Of a DNA stretch of 64,000 bases, positions 36,341 to 45,980 are shown piece by piece. Each line of letters starts with the position of its first letter. The first letter of the stretch is position 1. The translations under genes were made by a program, and so were the position numbers. Source of the DNA: Truepera sp. (GTDB lineage: Bacteria > Deinococcota > Deinococci > Deinococcales > Trueperaceae); the NCBI GenBank assembly GCA_032027045.1, contig JAVSMU010000001.1, positions 2,506,620-2,570,619 of the forward strand, written 5' to 3'. The notes under the pieces were generated by a model. That model made no database searches. It was not told the origin of the DNA and was given only the letters and a program-made list of their open reading frames with translations.

Positions 36341-36802
36341 GTGCCAGTCGCTCGCGGAGGCCGCCGCGGCGACGAGTACGCTCGCCCGGCGGTGTCCCCC
36401 GGCACCAGCGGCGCCAGCCAAGCGGAGGATCAGTTGAGACCAATCGACCGTCAGAGGGTGCAGGCGGAGCTCGACCAGCGGCTCCAGCATGACGTCTACC
36501 TGCACCTGGAAACCACCACCGGTTCCTATACCAAGCTCGGGCCCGAGAAGAAGGATCCCGTGATCGCGTTCGTGCGTAACGCGCGGGTGAACTACAGCCG
36601 CGGCACCATCACGGGCTCGGGTCCGTACAGAGTAGGCCTCAAGCTGGAGGGGGGCTGGGTGTACGCCGACGGCCTCACCGACTTCGAGGTCAACGAGCGT
36701 GACGAGCTCCTGCTGGCCGGAGTGAACGGCGAGGGTCAACTCACGATGGCGCTGCAGCTATCCCTCACGCCCTTCAGAGAGGGTCCCGACGATGCCCGGT
36801 AA
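36341..36802 (+). CDS. yojF: YojF-family protein, partner of bacillithiol deacetylase BshB2
   Basis: 153 residues from GTG 36341. The core DVYLHLETTTGSYTKL, FVRNARVNYSRGTITG, GPYRVGLKLEGGWVYADGLT and LLAGVNGEGQLTMALQLS matches the YojF (DUF1806) family as I know it from Bacillus, where yojF is next to bshB2/yojG. Function unproven; probably assists or modulates the deacetylase. The GTG is preferred to an earlier codon at 36314 since the -10 box lies between them. Its 3' end overlaps bshB2 by 11 nt. Confidence 0.88.
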   Translation: MPVARGGRRGDEYARPAVSPGTSGASQAEDQLRPIDRQRVQAELDQRLQHDVYLHLETTTGSYTKLGPEKKDPVIAFVRNARVNYSRGTITGSGPYRVGLKLEGGWVYADGLTDFEVNERDELLLAGVNGEGQLTMALQLSLTPFREGPDDAR

Positions 36803-37556
36803 GAACACCGCCGTGCCCGACGCACTGGCCGGAAGCAACCGTATGGCCCCGTTCGTCGCGGAGAACGAGCGGGCCGTCCTCGTGGTGCTGCCTCATCCAG
36901 ACGACGAGTCGTTCGCCACGGGCGGCACCCTCGCCCTCTGCGCGGACGCCGGCGTCCCTACCATGTACCTGTGCGGCACCTACGGCGACATGGGGCGCCG
37001 CATGGGAAAGCCCGCCTTCACGAACCGCGAGGCGCTGCGCGACGTGCGCACGGTCGAGTTGAAGAACGCGTGCGCCGTACTGAAGTGCGAGCTGAGGTTC
37101 ATGGGCATGCGTGACAAGTGCATCGAGTTCGAGGACCCGGCCGAGGTCGCCGCGCGCGTGCGCGACGTGATCGTCGAGCTGGGCGCGAGCACGGTGATCA
37201 CCTATTACCCCGGTCACGGCGTGCACCCCGATCACGACGCCCTCGGGCACGCCACGGTGCTGGCCGTGCGGGGGCTGCCGGCCGGCTCTCGCCCGCGCAT
37301 CCTGGCCGCCGCCGTGGGCAACCCGGAGGCGCTGCTAGAGGAACTGGGTGAGCCCGACGTGGCCGCCGACATCACGCCGGTCGCAGACACCAAGCTGGAC
37401 GCCCTAAAGGCCCACCGGTCGCAGACCGAGGTCATGTTCAAGCACTTGGAAGGTGACGCCCCGGAAGACGCGCAAGCGCGCAACTTCTCGGAGCGTCTGA
37501 CGAAGAGCGAGAACTATTACGTGCTGGACCCGGACGCGCCGACCCTGCTCGAGTGA
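36792..37556 (+). CDS. bshB2: N-acetylglucosaminyl-malate deacetylase for bacillithiol synthesis
   Basis: 254 residues, LmbE-like zinc deacetylase. PHPDDE at 34-39 supplies the zinc His-Asp pair, and PGHGVHPDH (140-148) the later His ligands. It removes the acetyl group from GlcNAc-malate to give GlcN-malate, the second step of bacillithiol synthesis. Bacillithiol is the main low-molecular-weight thiol of Firmicutes and Deinococcus. AGAGAGGG upstream of the ATG. bshA and bshC are not in this window. Pairing with yojF supports BshB2 over other LmbE proteins. Confidence 0.92.
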   Translation: MPGKNTAVPDALAGSNRMAPFVAENERAVLVVLPHPDDESFATGGTLALCADAGVPTMYLCGTYGDMGRRMGKPAFTNREALRDVRTVELKNACAVLKCELRFMGMRDKCIEFEDPAEVAARVRDVIVELGASTVITYYPGHGVHPDHDALGHATVLAVRGLPAGSRPRILAAAVGNPEALLEELGEPDVAADITPVADTKLDALKAHRSQTEVMFKHLEGDAPEDAQARNFSERLTKSENYYVLDPDAPTLLE

Positions 37557-37558
37557 GC

Positions 37559-38383
37559 TCAGCGCGGCTCGGCGTCGGAGCCGGGCGTGGACGGCGGCTC
37601 GGTGTCGTGGCCGGGCGTGGGCCGCGGCTCAACCCCGTGACCGGGCGCGGGCGGGGCCGCCACACCGGAACCGGGCGCGCCCGGGGCCGCCACGTCGGTC
37701 CCGGGCGTGGGTGTGGCCGCCGGCCGAGGCTCCGGGCTAGGGCCCTCGCCGCGCGGTCGCCCCAGGGCGCCGAGCATGCCGTTCCGGTAGAAGAGGTAGA
37801 GGCCACCGGCGATCAGGAACAGGGGCACGAACCAGTTGCCGCTGTTCTTGCCGCCCAGCAGGTCGGCCACGGCCAACACGGCGAGCACGCCCGCTGGGTA
37901 GATGGCCCAGGCCTGCGGCTTCACGACCAGGCGGGTGAGCGCGAAGAAGGTGGCGGCCATCCCGAGGAGGAACGCGGTTCCGCTGAAGGCGTCGAGGGGA
38001 CCCGAGAGGGTCGAGGCCAGCGCCAGGGAGCCGAGCGTGCCCGCGACGATCACGGCCCACCAGCGGTTGGGGTCGTTGCGCCAGACGAGCGCGAATGCCA
38101 GGCCGATCGCGGCGAGGAACAGCCCTCCGCCCACGAAGCTCGGGAAGATGCTGGCCAGCGCCAGTCCGGCGAGCGGCAGCGCGGCCAACTGCATGACCTG
38201 GTTGTCCTGGCGCTTGCCCTGCTGATAGACGTAGTAGGCCAAGCCGCCGAACAGCGCGGCGCCGATGAGTCGCCCGAAGACGTTGAACAGCCCTATTCCA
38301 CCGAGCAGGAACAGCAGCCCGAGCAGAATGAGCACTGCTCCCGGGACCATCTTGGCGTTGACGTTGTTGCTTCCTTGTTCCAT
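37559..38383 (-). CDS. Multi-pass membrane protein with Pro/Gly decapeptide-repeat tail
   Basis: 274 residues. About 7-8 transmembrane helices in residues 15-205, starting MVPGAVLILLGLLFLLGGIG as in LiaI/LiaF-type or DUF5668-like proteins. The hydrophilic tail (about 215-274) repeats a ten-residue unit with PG(T/S/H)(D/G), for example PTPGTDVAAP, PAPGHGVEPR, STPGSDAEPR. The helix block FLLGMAATFFALTRL...FLIAGGLYLFYR resembles the protein at 40813-41538. GGAGG upstream of ATG. Divergent from the response regulator, so probably a member or target of the same signalling module. Confidence 0.75.
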   Translation of the reverse strand: MEQGSNNVNAKMVPGAVLILLGLLFLLGGIGLFNVFGRLIGAALFGGLAYYVYQQGKRQDNQVMQLAALPLAGLALASIFPSFVGGGLFLAAIGLAFALVWRNDPNRWWAVIVAGTLGSLALASTLSGPLDAFSGTAFLLGMAATFFALTRLVVKPQAWAIYPAGVLAVLAVADLLGGKNSGNWFVPLFLIAGGLYLFYRNGMLGALGRPRGEGPSPEPRPAATPTPGTDVAAPGAPGSGVAAPPAPGHGVEPRPTPGHDTEPPSTPGSDAEPR

Positions 38384-38562
38384 CCTCGTGCCTCCGTCGC
38401 GGCGCGCAGGTGAGGCGCCGCCTTGGTACTCAGGCTAGACCGGCGCCCACGCCCGGCGCCTCGGCGTTGGGGAGGCCATGGGTCTAGTCAGTTGGGGGCT
38501 CCGTTCCTCATCCTAAAGAGTGACGCGCCGCGGCCCGGCCCCGGGTACCCTGGACGCGGAAG

Positions 38563-39225
38563 GTGACTCACGTGGCTACCAGCTCCGCCCCCATCCGCGT
38601 TCTCCTGGTGGACGACCACACCGTGGTGCGTCGCGGGCTGCGCCTGGCCTTCGACCTCGAGCCCGACCTGCAGGTCGTGGGCGAAGCGGCCAACGGCCAG
38701 GAGGCGGTTCAGCGGGCCGGGGAGCTTCGCCCCGACGTCGTGGTCATGGACCTGCTCATGCCGGTCATGAACGGCGTGGACGCCACGCGCGTGATCAGGC
38801 GCGAGTACCCGGAGGTCGAGGTCGTGGCCCTCACCAGCGTCCTGGAGGACCGTCTCGTCATCGACGTCGTCGAGGCCGGCGCGGCGGGCTACATGCTCAA
38901 GGAGACGCGCCCGGACGAGCTCTTCGAAGCCGTACGCGCCGCCGCCAGGGGCGAGGTGCGCCTCGACCCCCGCGCGCAGCAGCGGCTGGTACGTGAGATG
39001 CGCGGGGGCGGCCCAGCGAGGGAGTCCCTCACCGATCGAGAGCTCGAGGTCTTGGCGCTCCTGGCCGCCGGCGCCACCAACAAGTCGATAGCGCAGCAGC
39101 TCGACATCGCAGAGGCGACGGTGAAGAGCCACGTCTCCAACCTGCTCTCCAAGCTGGACCTGAGGAGCCGCACGCAGGCCGCGCTTTACGCCATGCGTGA
39201 GGGGTTGGTGGTGCGTGACCCCTGA
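38563..39225 (+). CDS. NarL/LuxR-type response regulator
   Basis: 220 residues. Receiver domain with acidic pocket VDDH (17-20), phospho-acceptor Asp63 in VVMDLLMPVMNG, Thr in ALTSV and Lys in MLKE. C-terminal GerE helix-turn-helix LTDRELEVLALLAAGATNKSIAQQLDIAEATVKSHVSNLL. Resembles LiaR/VraR-type cell-envelope regulators. GTG 38563 used; GTG 38572 (GGAAGG 7-8 nt upstream) is equally possible. Overlaps the kinase start by 11 nt. Confidence 0.93.
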   Translation: MTHVATSSAPIRVLLVDDHTVVRRGLRLAFDLEPDLQVVGEAANGQEAVQRAGELRPDVVVMDLLMPVMNGVDATRVIRREYPEVEVVALTSVLEDRLVIDVVEAGAAGYMLKETRPDELFEAVRAAARGEVRLDPRAQQRLVREMRGGGPARESLTDRELEVLALLAAGATNKSIAQQLDIAEATVKSHVSNLLSKLDLRSRTQAALYAMREGLVVRDP

Positions 39226-40816
39226 ACCGGGGGCCGCTGCCGACCGTGACGGGTCGCACACGGCCTGGTACCACAGCCTTTCCAACCGCCTGACGCTGCT
39301 CCTACTCGGCGTGGTCGCGGTCCTCGCCGTCGCCACCGGCGTCCTGCTGTGGCGGGGGCTCGCCACCCTGGTGAGCGCGTCGACTGCCGGCAGCGACCTC
39401 GCGGGGGCCGCCGCCGCGGTGGCGGGAGCCGACCAGGCGACGGTCGCCGCCGTCTTGCGCAGCACGCTCGTGAACTTAGCCGTCGTCGTGGCAGTCACGC
39501 TCCTGGCGGCGGCCGCCTTCTCACGCGCGCTCCTGGTAGAGCCCATCTCGCGCCTCACACAGACGAGCCGGGCACTGGCGTCCGGCGACCTGGCGGCGCG
39601 CGTCGACCTCGCCGACCGCTCCGAGCTGGGCGAGCTGGCGCGTTCGTTCAACGCCATGGCCGACAGCCTTGCGGCCGCCCAGAGCGACCTCGAGGCCCGC
39701 GTCACGGCCCGCACGGCCGAGCTGCGCGCGCTCTTGTCGCTCTCGAACACCATCGCGCTGACCACCGACCTCAAGCCGCAGGTCGACGCGGTGCTCGAGC
39801 AGCTCGTGGCCGGGGGCCGCGTGGCCTCGGCCGAGATCTTCGAGCTCGAGCCCACGGGCAGGCTGTTGACGCTGGCCCGAGCCGGCCTGCCCGCGCAGAC
39901 GGCCGCCGCGCGAGCAGGTCCTCCCCTCACCGACATGGAGGCCGGCATCAGCGAGATCGTGCCGCACGCCGTGGTGGACGGCGACGAGCTGGCCCTGCCG
40001 CTGCGCGCCCGCGACCGCGTGGTGGGCGTCCTCACCGCCACGGCCAAGGCGGGCGCCGGCTGGGACGAGGAGAACCTCCGCTGGGTGGGTGGGCTGGCGG
40101 CGCAGGCGGCCGTGGCACTGGAGAACAACCGCCTTTACGAGCTGGCCCGCGACGAGGCCGCGGAGGAGGAGCGCCGCCACCTCGCCCGCGAGCTGCACGA
40201 CTCGGTCAGCCAGGCGATCTACTCGGCCGTGCTCACCGCCCACGCCGCGGAGCGGCGCCTGGAGAGCGACCCGGAGGCGGCGCGCAAGGGGCTGCAGGGG
40301 GTGATCGAGCTGGCGGAAGCGGCGCTGGCCGAGATGCGCGCGCTGATCTTCGAGTTGCGGCCAGAGGCCCTCGCCGAGGTCGGTCTGATCGGCGCGCTGC
40401 ACCGGCAGTTGGACGGCCTCGAGCTGAGGCACGGCCTGCAGGCCGAGAGACGCCTTGGTTCCGAACCCGACGTGCCCTTCACCACGAAGCAGGTGCTCCT
40501 GCGCGTGGCCCAAGAGGCACTCCACAACGTCGTCAAACACGCGAGCGCCAAGAGCGTCAGGGTGACTACCGGTGTGGACGGCCTCAACCTGCTCCTCACG
40601 GTAGCCGACGACGGCGTCGGCTTCGATACCGCGCAGTCGCATCCGGGCCACCTGGGCCTGACGTCGATGCACGAGCGCGTTGCTGCGCTGGGCGGTAGCC
40701 TCCGAGTGGAGAGCAAGATCGGCAGCGGCACCACGGTCAGCGTGCGAGTGCCGTACGACCCGGCCGCACCGGCAACCGATCCCGCCGGGCCGGTGCCGGA
40801 ACGAGACCCCCGATGA
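39215..40816 (+). CDS. Sensor histidine kinase (HAMP-GAF-HisKA_3-HATPase_c)
   Basis: 533 residues. Two transmembrane helices (about 25-50 and 90-112) with a short, Ala-rich extracytoplasmic loop, then HAMP (VEPISRLTQTSRALASGDL), a coiled coil, a GAF-like domain (about 165-305), HisKA_3 with phospho-His328 in ARELHDSVSQ, and HATPase_c (QEALHNVVKHA, DDGVGFD, GLTSMHERVAALGG). The small external loop suggests sensing in or at the membrane, perhaps through a partner membrane protein. GTG 39215 preferred (GAGGGG 10 nt upstream). ATGA overlap with the next gene. Confidence 0.92.
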   Translation: MTPEPGAAADRDGSHTAWYHSLSNRLTLLLLGVVAVLAVATGVLLWRGLATLVSASTAGSDLAGAAAAVAGADQATVAAVLRSTLVNLAVVVAVTLLAAAAFSRALLVEPISRLTQTSRALASGDLAARVDLADRSELGELARSFNAMADSLAAAQSDLEARVTARTAELRALLSLSNTIALTTDLKPQVDAVLEQLVAGGRVASAEIFELEPTGRLLTLARAGLPAQTAAARAGPPLTDMEAGISEIVPHAVVDGDELALPLRARDRVVGVLTATAKAGAGWDEENLRWVGGLAAQAAVALENNRLYELARDEAAEEERRHLARELHDSVSQAIYSAVLTAHAAERRLESDPEAARKGLQGVIELAEAALAEMRALIFELRPEALAEVGLIGALHRQLDGLELRHGLQAERRLGSEPDVPFTTKQVLLRVAQEALHNVVKHASAKSVRVTTGVDGLNLLLTVADDGVGFDTAQSHPGHLGLTSMHERVAALGGSLRVESKIGSGTTVSVRVPYDPAAPATDPAGPVPERDPR

Positions 40817-41538
40817 ACGGCCCGGACGGACCGCGGGCAGCCGGCAACGCCGGTCCGCCAATGGGTGGCGGGGAGCACGGCAAGCGTGCGGGGCGCGATC
40901 GGCACTCCGGGCGCGCCCGCACGGGCCTGCTACTGATCGTCCTTGGCGCGGCCTTCGCCCTACGGCAACTTGGCGCGTCGGGCTTGCTCTTCGAACTCCT
41001 GTGGCTGGCGGCCATCTTCGCGGCCGCCTCGTGGACTTACCGGCTCATCGAGCGGCGTTCCACGTCGGCACCGGCCAAGACGCGTTCCCGCACTCTCGTG
41101 TTCCTGTTGGCGGCGTTCGGGCTCTTCGCGGTCATCACCCTCGACCGGCTCGCGGGCCCGGCTTTCCTCGGAACCGTCGCGCTCTACTTCTGGCTCAGGT
41201 ACTCGTCGCCCTCCGTCGGGCGCTCGCGGGCGACGGGGCTTGCCATCGTCGCGGGCGCGGTGTCCACCGTCGCCCTGGTGGCCGCGGTCAGTGAACTGTT
41301 CCCGCGCTGGGACTCGGGCGCCATCTTCTTCCTCGGGATGACGGCAACGTTCACGTTCGTCTACCTGCTGCCCCGGGAGCGGGGTGGGGCACGCTGGGCT
41401 CTCTGGCCGGCCCTGGCGTGGGCGGCGCTCACGCTCCTCGTCAACGACCCCACCGGTACCTTCACGCGTTGGGCGCTGCCGCTCACGCTCATCGGGGTTG
41501 GCGTCGCGCTGTTGGGCTATACGCGAGGCCGGCGATAG
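40813..41538 (+). CDS. Multi-pass membrane protein coupled to the histidine kinase
   Basis: 241 residues. Gly/Arg-rich hydrophilic N-terminus (1-35), then about 7 helices starting ARTGLLLIVLGAAFALRQLG. The helix block IFFLGMTATFTFVYLLPRE through LIGVGVALLGYTR aligns by eye with the protein at 37559-38383. The ATGA overlap with the kinase stop makes co-translation likely. Candidate accessory membrane sensor or inhibitor, by analogy with LiaF in LiaFSR; analogy only. Followed by a 170-nt gap with no clear feature. Confidence 0.78.
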   Translation: MNGPDGPRAAGNAGPPMGGGEHGKRAGRDRHSGRARTGLLLIVLGAAFALRQLGASGLLFELLWLAAIFAAASWTYRLIERRSTSAPAKTRSRTLVFLLAAFGLFAVITLDRLAGPAFLGTVALYFWLRYSSPSVGRSRATGLAIVAGAVSTVALVAAVSELFPRWDSGAIFFLGMTATFTFVYLLPRERGGARWALWPALAWAALTLLVNDPTGTFTRWALPLTLIGVGVALLGYTRGRR

Positions 41539-41708
41539 GCGGCGCCAACGACGTTTCGGGACGATCGCCAGACGCCTGGCGGCAACAGCGAGACCGTCAC
41601 GCACGCGGTGCACGGGCATCTTGACCGCCTTGGAACGGAGGCCCGGCGGGCGGCTGCGGAGGCTCGATGTGGACGCGTGGGGTGATATCAGCTGCTGGTA
41701 CTACTTCG

Positions 41709-42872
41709 TCAGTAGACGAACTCGTCGATGTGATAGAGCGCCACCTTGGCGGCGCCCACCCTCGAGCGCGCGCCGGCCCTGAACGCGGCGTACTGGGCGG
41801 CGGCCTCGTCCTCGTCGAGGGGCTCCACGCCGCCCTCGGCAGCCCGCGTCTCGTACGCCGAGCCGGGCTGCAGCACGAACGGCGAGAGGTAGACGAGGTC
41901 CTCGGCGTCCAGCGGCAGCCGCTCAAGCAGGGCAAGACTGTCAGCCAAGTGCGCCTCCGCGAACCGACGACCACCGGCCCCCACCATCACGATGACCGAT
42001 ACGCTCAGTCCGGCCTCCTTGAGGCATGCCACGAACTCCGCGGCCTCGTCCGCGCTGCCCGGCTTGTTCAACCAACCGAGGAGCTCGTCGTTACCGGTCT
42101 CGACCCCGATGGCGACCCTGCCCAGGCCCAACTCGCGCAGTTCGCGCCACTGCTCGAGGCCCTTCTTCTCGCCAGAGAACACGTCCACGAAGGCGTTGAT
42201 CGGCCTGCCGGGAAAGGCGGACCTGGCGACCTCGAACACGGGCCGCAGCTTCGAGTTCGCGAGCACCAGGGCGTTGCCGTCCGCGAGGAAGACGCTCTCG
42301 CGCGCCTCCGCAGCGGCGCCGAGCAACCCTTTGACTCCGGCAACGTGCGCCTCGAACTCATCGATGCGCCGCATCCGGAAGGGACGGTCCTGGTAGAAGG
42401 TGCAGAAAGTGCAGCGGTTCCAACTGCAGCCGAAACTGGCTTGTAATACTACCGACTGATACTGGTCTGGGGGTAGGATCGACACGGGCTGGTAGACCCT
42501 CAAGAAGCGCTCGCGCTCGGCCGCCAGCGACTCGGGTGTCCACTCCAACACGCGCTCGACGCGGCGGGCGAGTTCCCCACCGCTACCGGTCACCACGATG
42601 TCGGCAAGCGAAGCTTGCGCCTCGCGCGCCACCGCGAGCGCCCGCGCGAACAACCGCTCGGTATCCTCGCTCGGAACCCGCCACCTGCGGCGCGTACCGC
42701 GCTCCCGGCGACGCCCGAACACTTCCGAGGCCAGCGAGCGCTTGTAAGTTTCGCCGGCCCTGAACCAGTGGATCGGTCGTCCTTCCAGGTCGAACCCCAC
42801 CACCTCACGCCGGCTCGGGCTGAGAGTGGTGCTGCCCGCGTGAACCGTAGCCAGGAAGGGCTCTTCACTCAT
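41709..42872 (-). CDS. Radical SAM protein with C-x4-C-x2-C cluster motif
   Basis: 387 residues. The iron-sulfur motif is FGCSWNRCTFCTFY (Cys149, Cys154, Cys157), with four rather than three residues between the first two cysteines, and ...CTFC as in a little-studied subfamily. Barrel strands follow: SVFLADGNALVL, NAFVDVFSG, VAIGVETGNDELLGWLNK (GxETG SAM-binding region), VSVIVMVGAGG. The N-terminal 120 residues carry no known domain. Function unknown; heme-like or tRNA roles cannot be inferred. AAGGTGG upstream of ATG 42872. Divergent from prfC. Confidence 0.85.
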   Translation of the reverse strand: MSEEPFLATVHAGSTTLSPSRREVVGFDLEGRPIHWFRAGETYKRSLASEVFGRRRERGTRRRWRVPSEDTERLFARALAVAREAQASLADIVVTGSGGELARRVERVLEWTPESLAAERERFLRVYQPVSILPPDQYQSVVLQASFGCSWNRCTFCTFYQDRPFRMRRIDEFEAHVAGVKGLLGAAAEARESVFLADGNALVLANSKLRPVFEVARSAFPGRPINAFVDVFSGEKKGLEQWRELRELGLGRVAIGVETGNDELLGWLNKPGSADEAAEFVACLKEAGLSVSVIVMVGAGGRRFAEAHLADSLALLERLPLDAEDLVYLSPFVLQPGSAYETRAAEGGVEPLDEDEAAAQYAAFRAGARSRVGAAKVALYHIDEFVY

Positions 42873-42954
42873 GCGGCCACCTTACGACCGGCACGGTGCC
42901 GATTTCCCACCGTGAAGTACCAGGCTCCGAACGCCGCGAACGCCGCCGACCGAG

Positions 42955-42960
42955 TACACT
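42955..42960 (+). promoter_or_regulatory. -10 box TACACT, leaderless promoter of prfC
   Basis: TACACT directly precedes an ATG at 42961 and ends 9 nt before ATG 42970. Transcription would start near 42967-42970, so only the second ATG can be used. Confidence 0.55.
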
Positions 42961-42969
42961 ATGCGCCGC

Positions 42970-44601
<1,632 letters not shown>

Positions 44602-44603
44602 CG

Positions 44604-44620
44604 CGGCCGGCCGCCGGCCG
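44604..44620. terminator. GC-rich hairpin after prfC
   Basis: CGGCCGG-CCG-CCGGCCG inverted repeat starting 3 nt after the prfC stop, between convergent genes; no U-tract, very short loop. Confidence 0.4.
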
Positions 44621-44632
44621 AGGCGAGGCGTT

Positions 44633-44677
44633 GGCCCGGCGTCAATCGAGCGTGGGCCCAGCGTCAGCCGAGCGTCA
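44633..44677. repeat. 22-nt imperfect tandem duplication over the YeiH 3' end
   Basis: Two copies of a GGCCC-RGCGTCA-NN-CGAGCGT unit (44633-44654 and 44656-44677), four mismatches; the right copy carries the stop codon at 44664-44666. Confidence 0.7.
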
Positions 44678-45740
44678 GCGCGTAGTAACTGCTCATCACG
44701 ATCAACATGGCGAAGAAGCCGACGACCCCCAGCGAGACGGCCTGCCGACCCGCCCTGCCGAGGCCGCGGAACTGCACGCCCAGGCCGATGCCGACCATGG
44801 CGGCGGCGGTCAGGAGCGTGCCTCCCAGGGTGAGGTAGGTGACGGCGTCGGCGCTCAACCAACCGAGGCTCGTGACGCCGCTCAGCGCCAGGAACCCGAG
44901 CACGAAGCCAGGAACGAGCGGTGGCACGCGCCGCTTGGTGCCGGTCGCGGCCGCCCCTGGCACCTCGGTCGCCCGGGCGCCGTCCCTGACGGCCTCGCGC
45001 CGCAGCCACCAGCCGAGCAGCATGAGGACGGGGGCGAGGAGCACTACCCGGGAAAGCTTGACGAGGAGCGCCAGGTCCCCTTCCCCGCCACCGACCGCGG
45101 CGCCGGCGGCGACTACGTGGCCGACTTCTTGCAACGTGGCGCCGGCGATCACGGCCACCAGCTTCGACGACACGAGGGCGAGCCCGTCCCAGGCCGCGAA
45201 CGCCACCACGCCCAGGGTGCCGAGGACGCTGACGACCGCGACCGAGAGCGACACGTGCTTCTCGTCGGGCTTGAGCAGGGGCAGGGCCGCCGCGATCGCC
45301 GACGCGCCGCACACCCCGGTGCCGACGGCGATGGAGCGACGCAGGTCGCGCGGCACCCCCCAACGCCGACCGATGGCCTCGACGGCGCCGAAGGCCACCA
45401 GCACGCCCAGCGCACTGCCGACGAGCACCGTCGGCCCGACGGCCGCCAACGCCCGCATGTCCAGCCGCACTCCCAACAGCACGATCCCCAGGCGGAGCAG
45501 GAACGTGGCCGCGAAGCGGGCCCCCGGTGCGACGGCTGCGGTCCGGGTCCCGCTGGCGAGCCGCCACCCGGCGCCACCGAGCAGCGCAAGAACCAGGGGT
45601 CCTAGCAGCTTGAAACCGGGCACCCGGGCCAGTTCGAAGGCCAAGAAGGTGAGCAAGACGACCACTGCCAGGCCGGCCAACAAGGGCTTGAACCTACCGG
45701 TTTCCTGGCCGATCCGCTGGGAAGGGTGCGCGTTGAGCAT
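44664..45740 (-). CDS. YeiH-family putative sulfate exporter
   Basis: 358 residues with about 10-11 transmembrane helices. Family motifs: RLGIVLLGVRLDMRAL, VGTGVCGASAIAAALPLLKPDEKHVSLSVAVVS, and AVIAGATLQEVGHVVAAG. Annotated family function is sulfate/sulfonate export, with little direct evidence. Divergent from a LysR regulator, the pairing seen for yeiH/yeiE-type loci. No strong ribosome-binding site visible; ATG 45740 is the likely start. Confidence 0.87.
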   Translation of the reverse strand: MLNAHPSQRIGQETGRFKPLLAGLAVVVLLTFLAFELARVPGFKLLGPLVLALLGGAGWRLASGTRTAAVAPGARFAATFLLRLGIVLLGVRLDMRALAAVGPTVLVGSALGVLVAFGAVEAIGRRWGVPRDLRRSIAVGTGVCGASAIAAALPLLKPDEKHVSLSVAVVSVLGTLGVVAFAAWDGLALVSSKLVAVIAGATLQEVGHVVAAGAAVGGGEGDLALLVKLSRVVLLAPVLMLLGWWLRREAVRDGARATEVPGAAATGTKRRVPPLVPGFVLGFLALSGVTSLGWLSADAVTYLTLGGTLLTAAAMVGIGLGVQFRGLGRAGRQAVSLGVVGFFAMLIVMSSYYALTLG

Positions 45741-45765
45741 GGGGCGAGCCTAAGCGCGTGCGAGG

Positions 45766-45771
45766 TATAAT
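45766..45771 (+). promoter_or_regulatory. Consensus -10 TATAAT between yeiH-like and lysR genes
   Basis: Perfect TATAAT on plus; its reverse strand reads CATTATACC and could serve the exporter gene. No matching -35 on plus, consistent with an activator-dependent promoter. A second -10-like TATACT lies at 45810-45815. The leader to GTG 45981 is over 160 nt and includes a short ATG-initiated frame at 45787. Confidence 0.55.
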
Positions 45772-45980
45772 GCTAGAGGCGTTGGAGTGATGTATGTATC
45801 AGCGGCATTTATACTGGGCCTTCCGGAGGGCTGCCGGCCGGCGTCCCAGCACCACCCAGCCCCGAGGCGGCCGGCCGCGCGACCGGACGGGCGGACGGCT
45901 GGTCAGACGGACGAACGGCCGAGCCCCCAGCGTTCCGCTAGCGTTCGCAGCGCAACCGTCCACCACAAGGAGGTATCAGC

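Noticed and set aside
38488-40128. 546-codon minus-strand frame
   Set aside because: Antisense of the two-component genes with Ser/Ala/Arg low-complexity composition.
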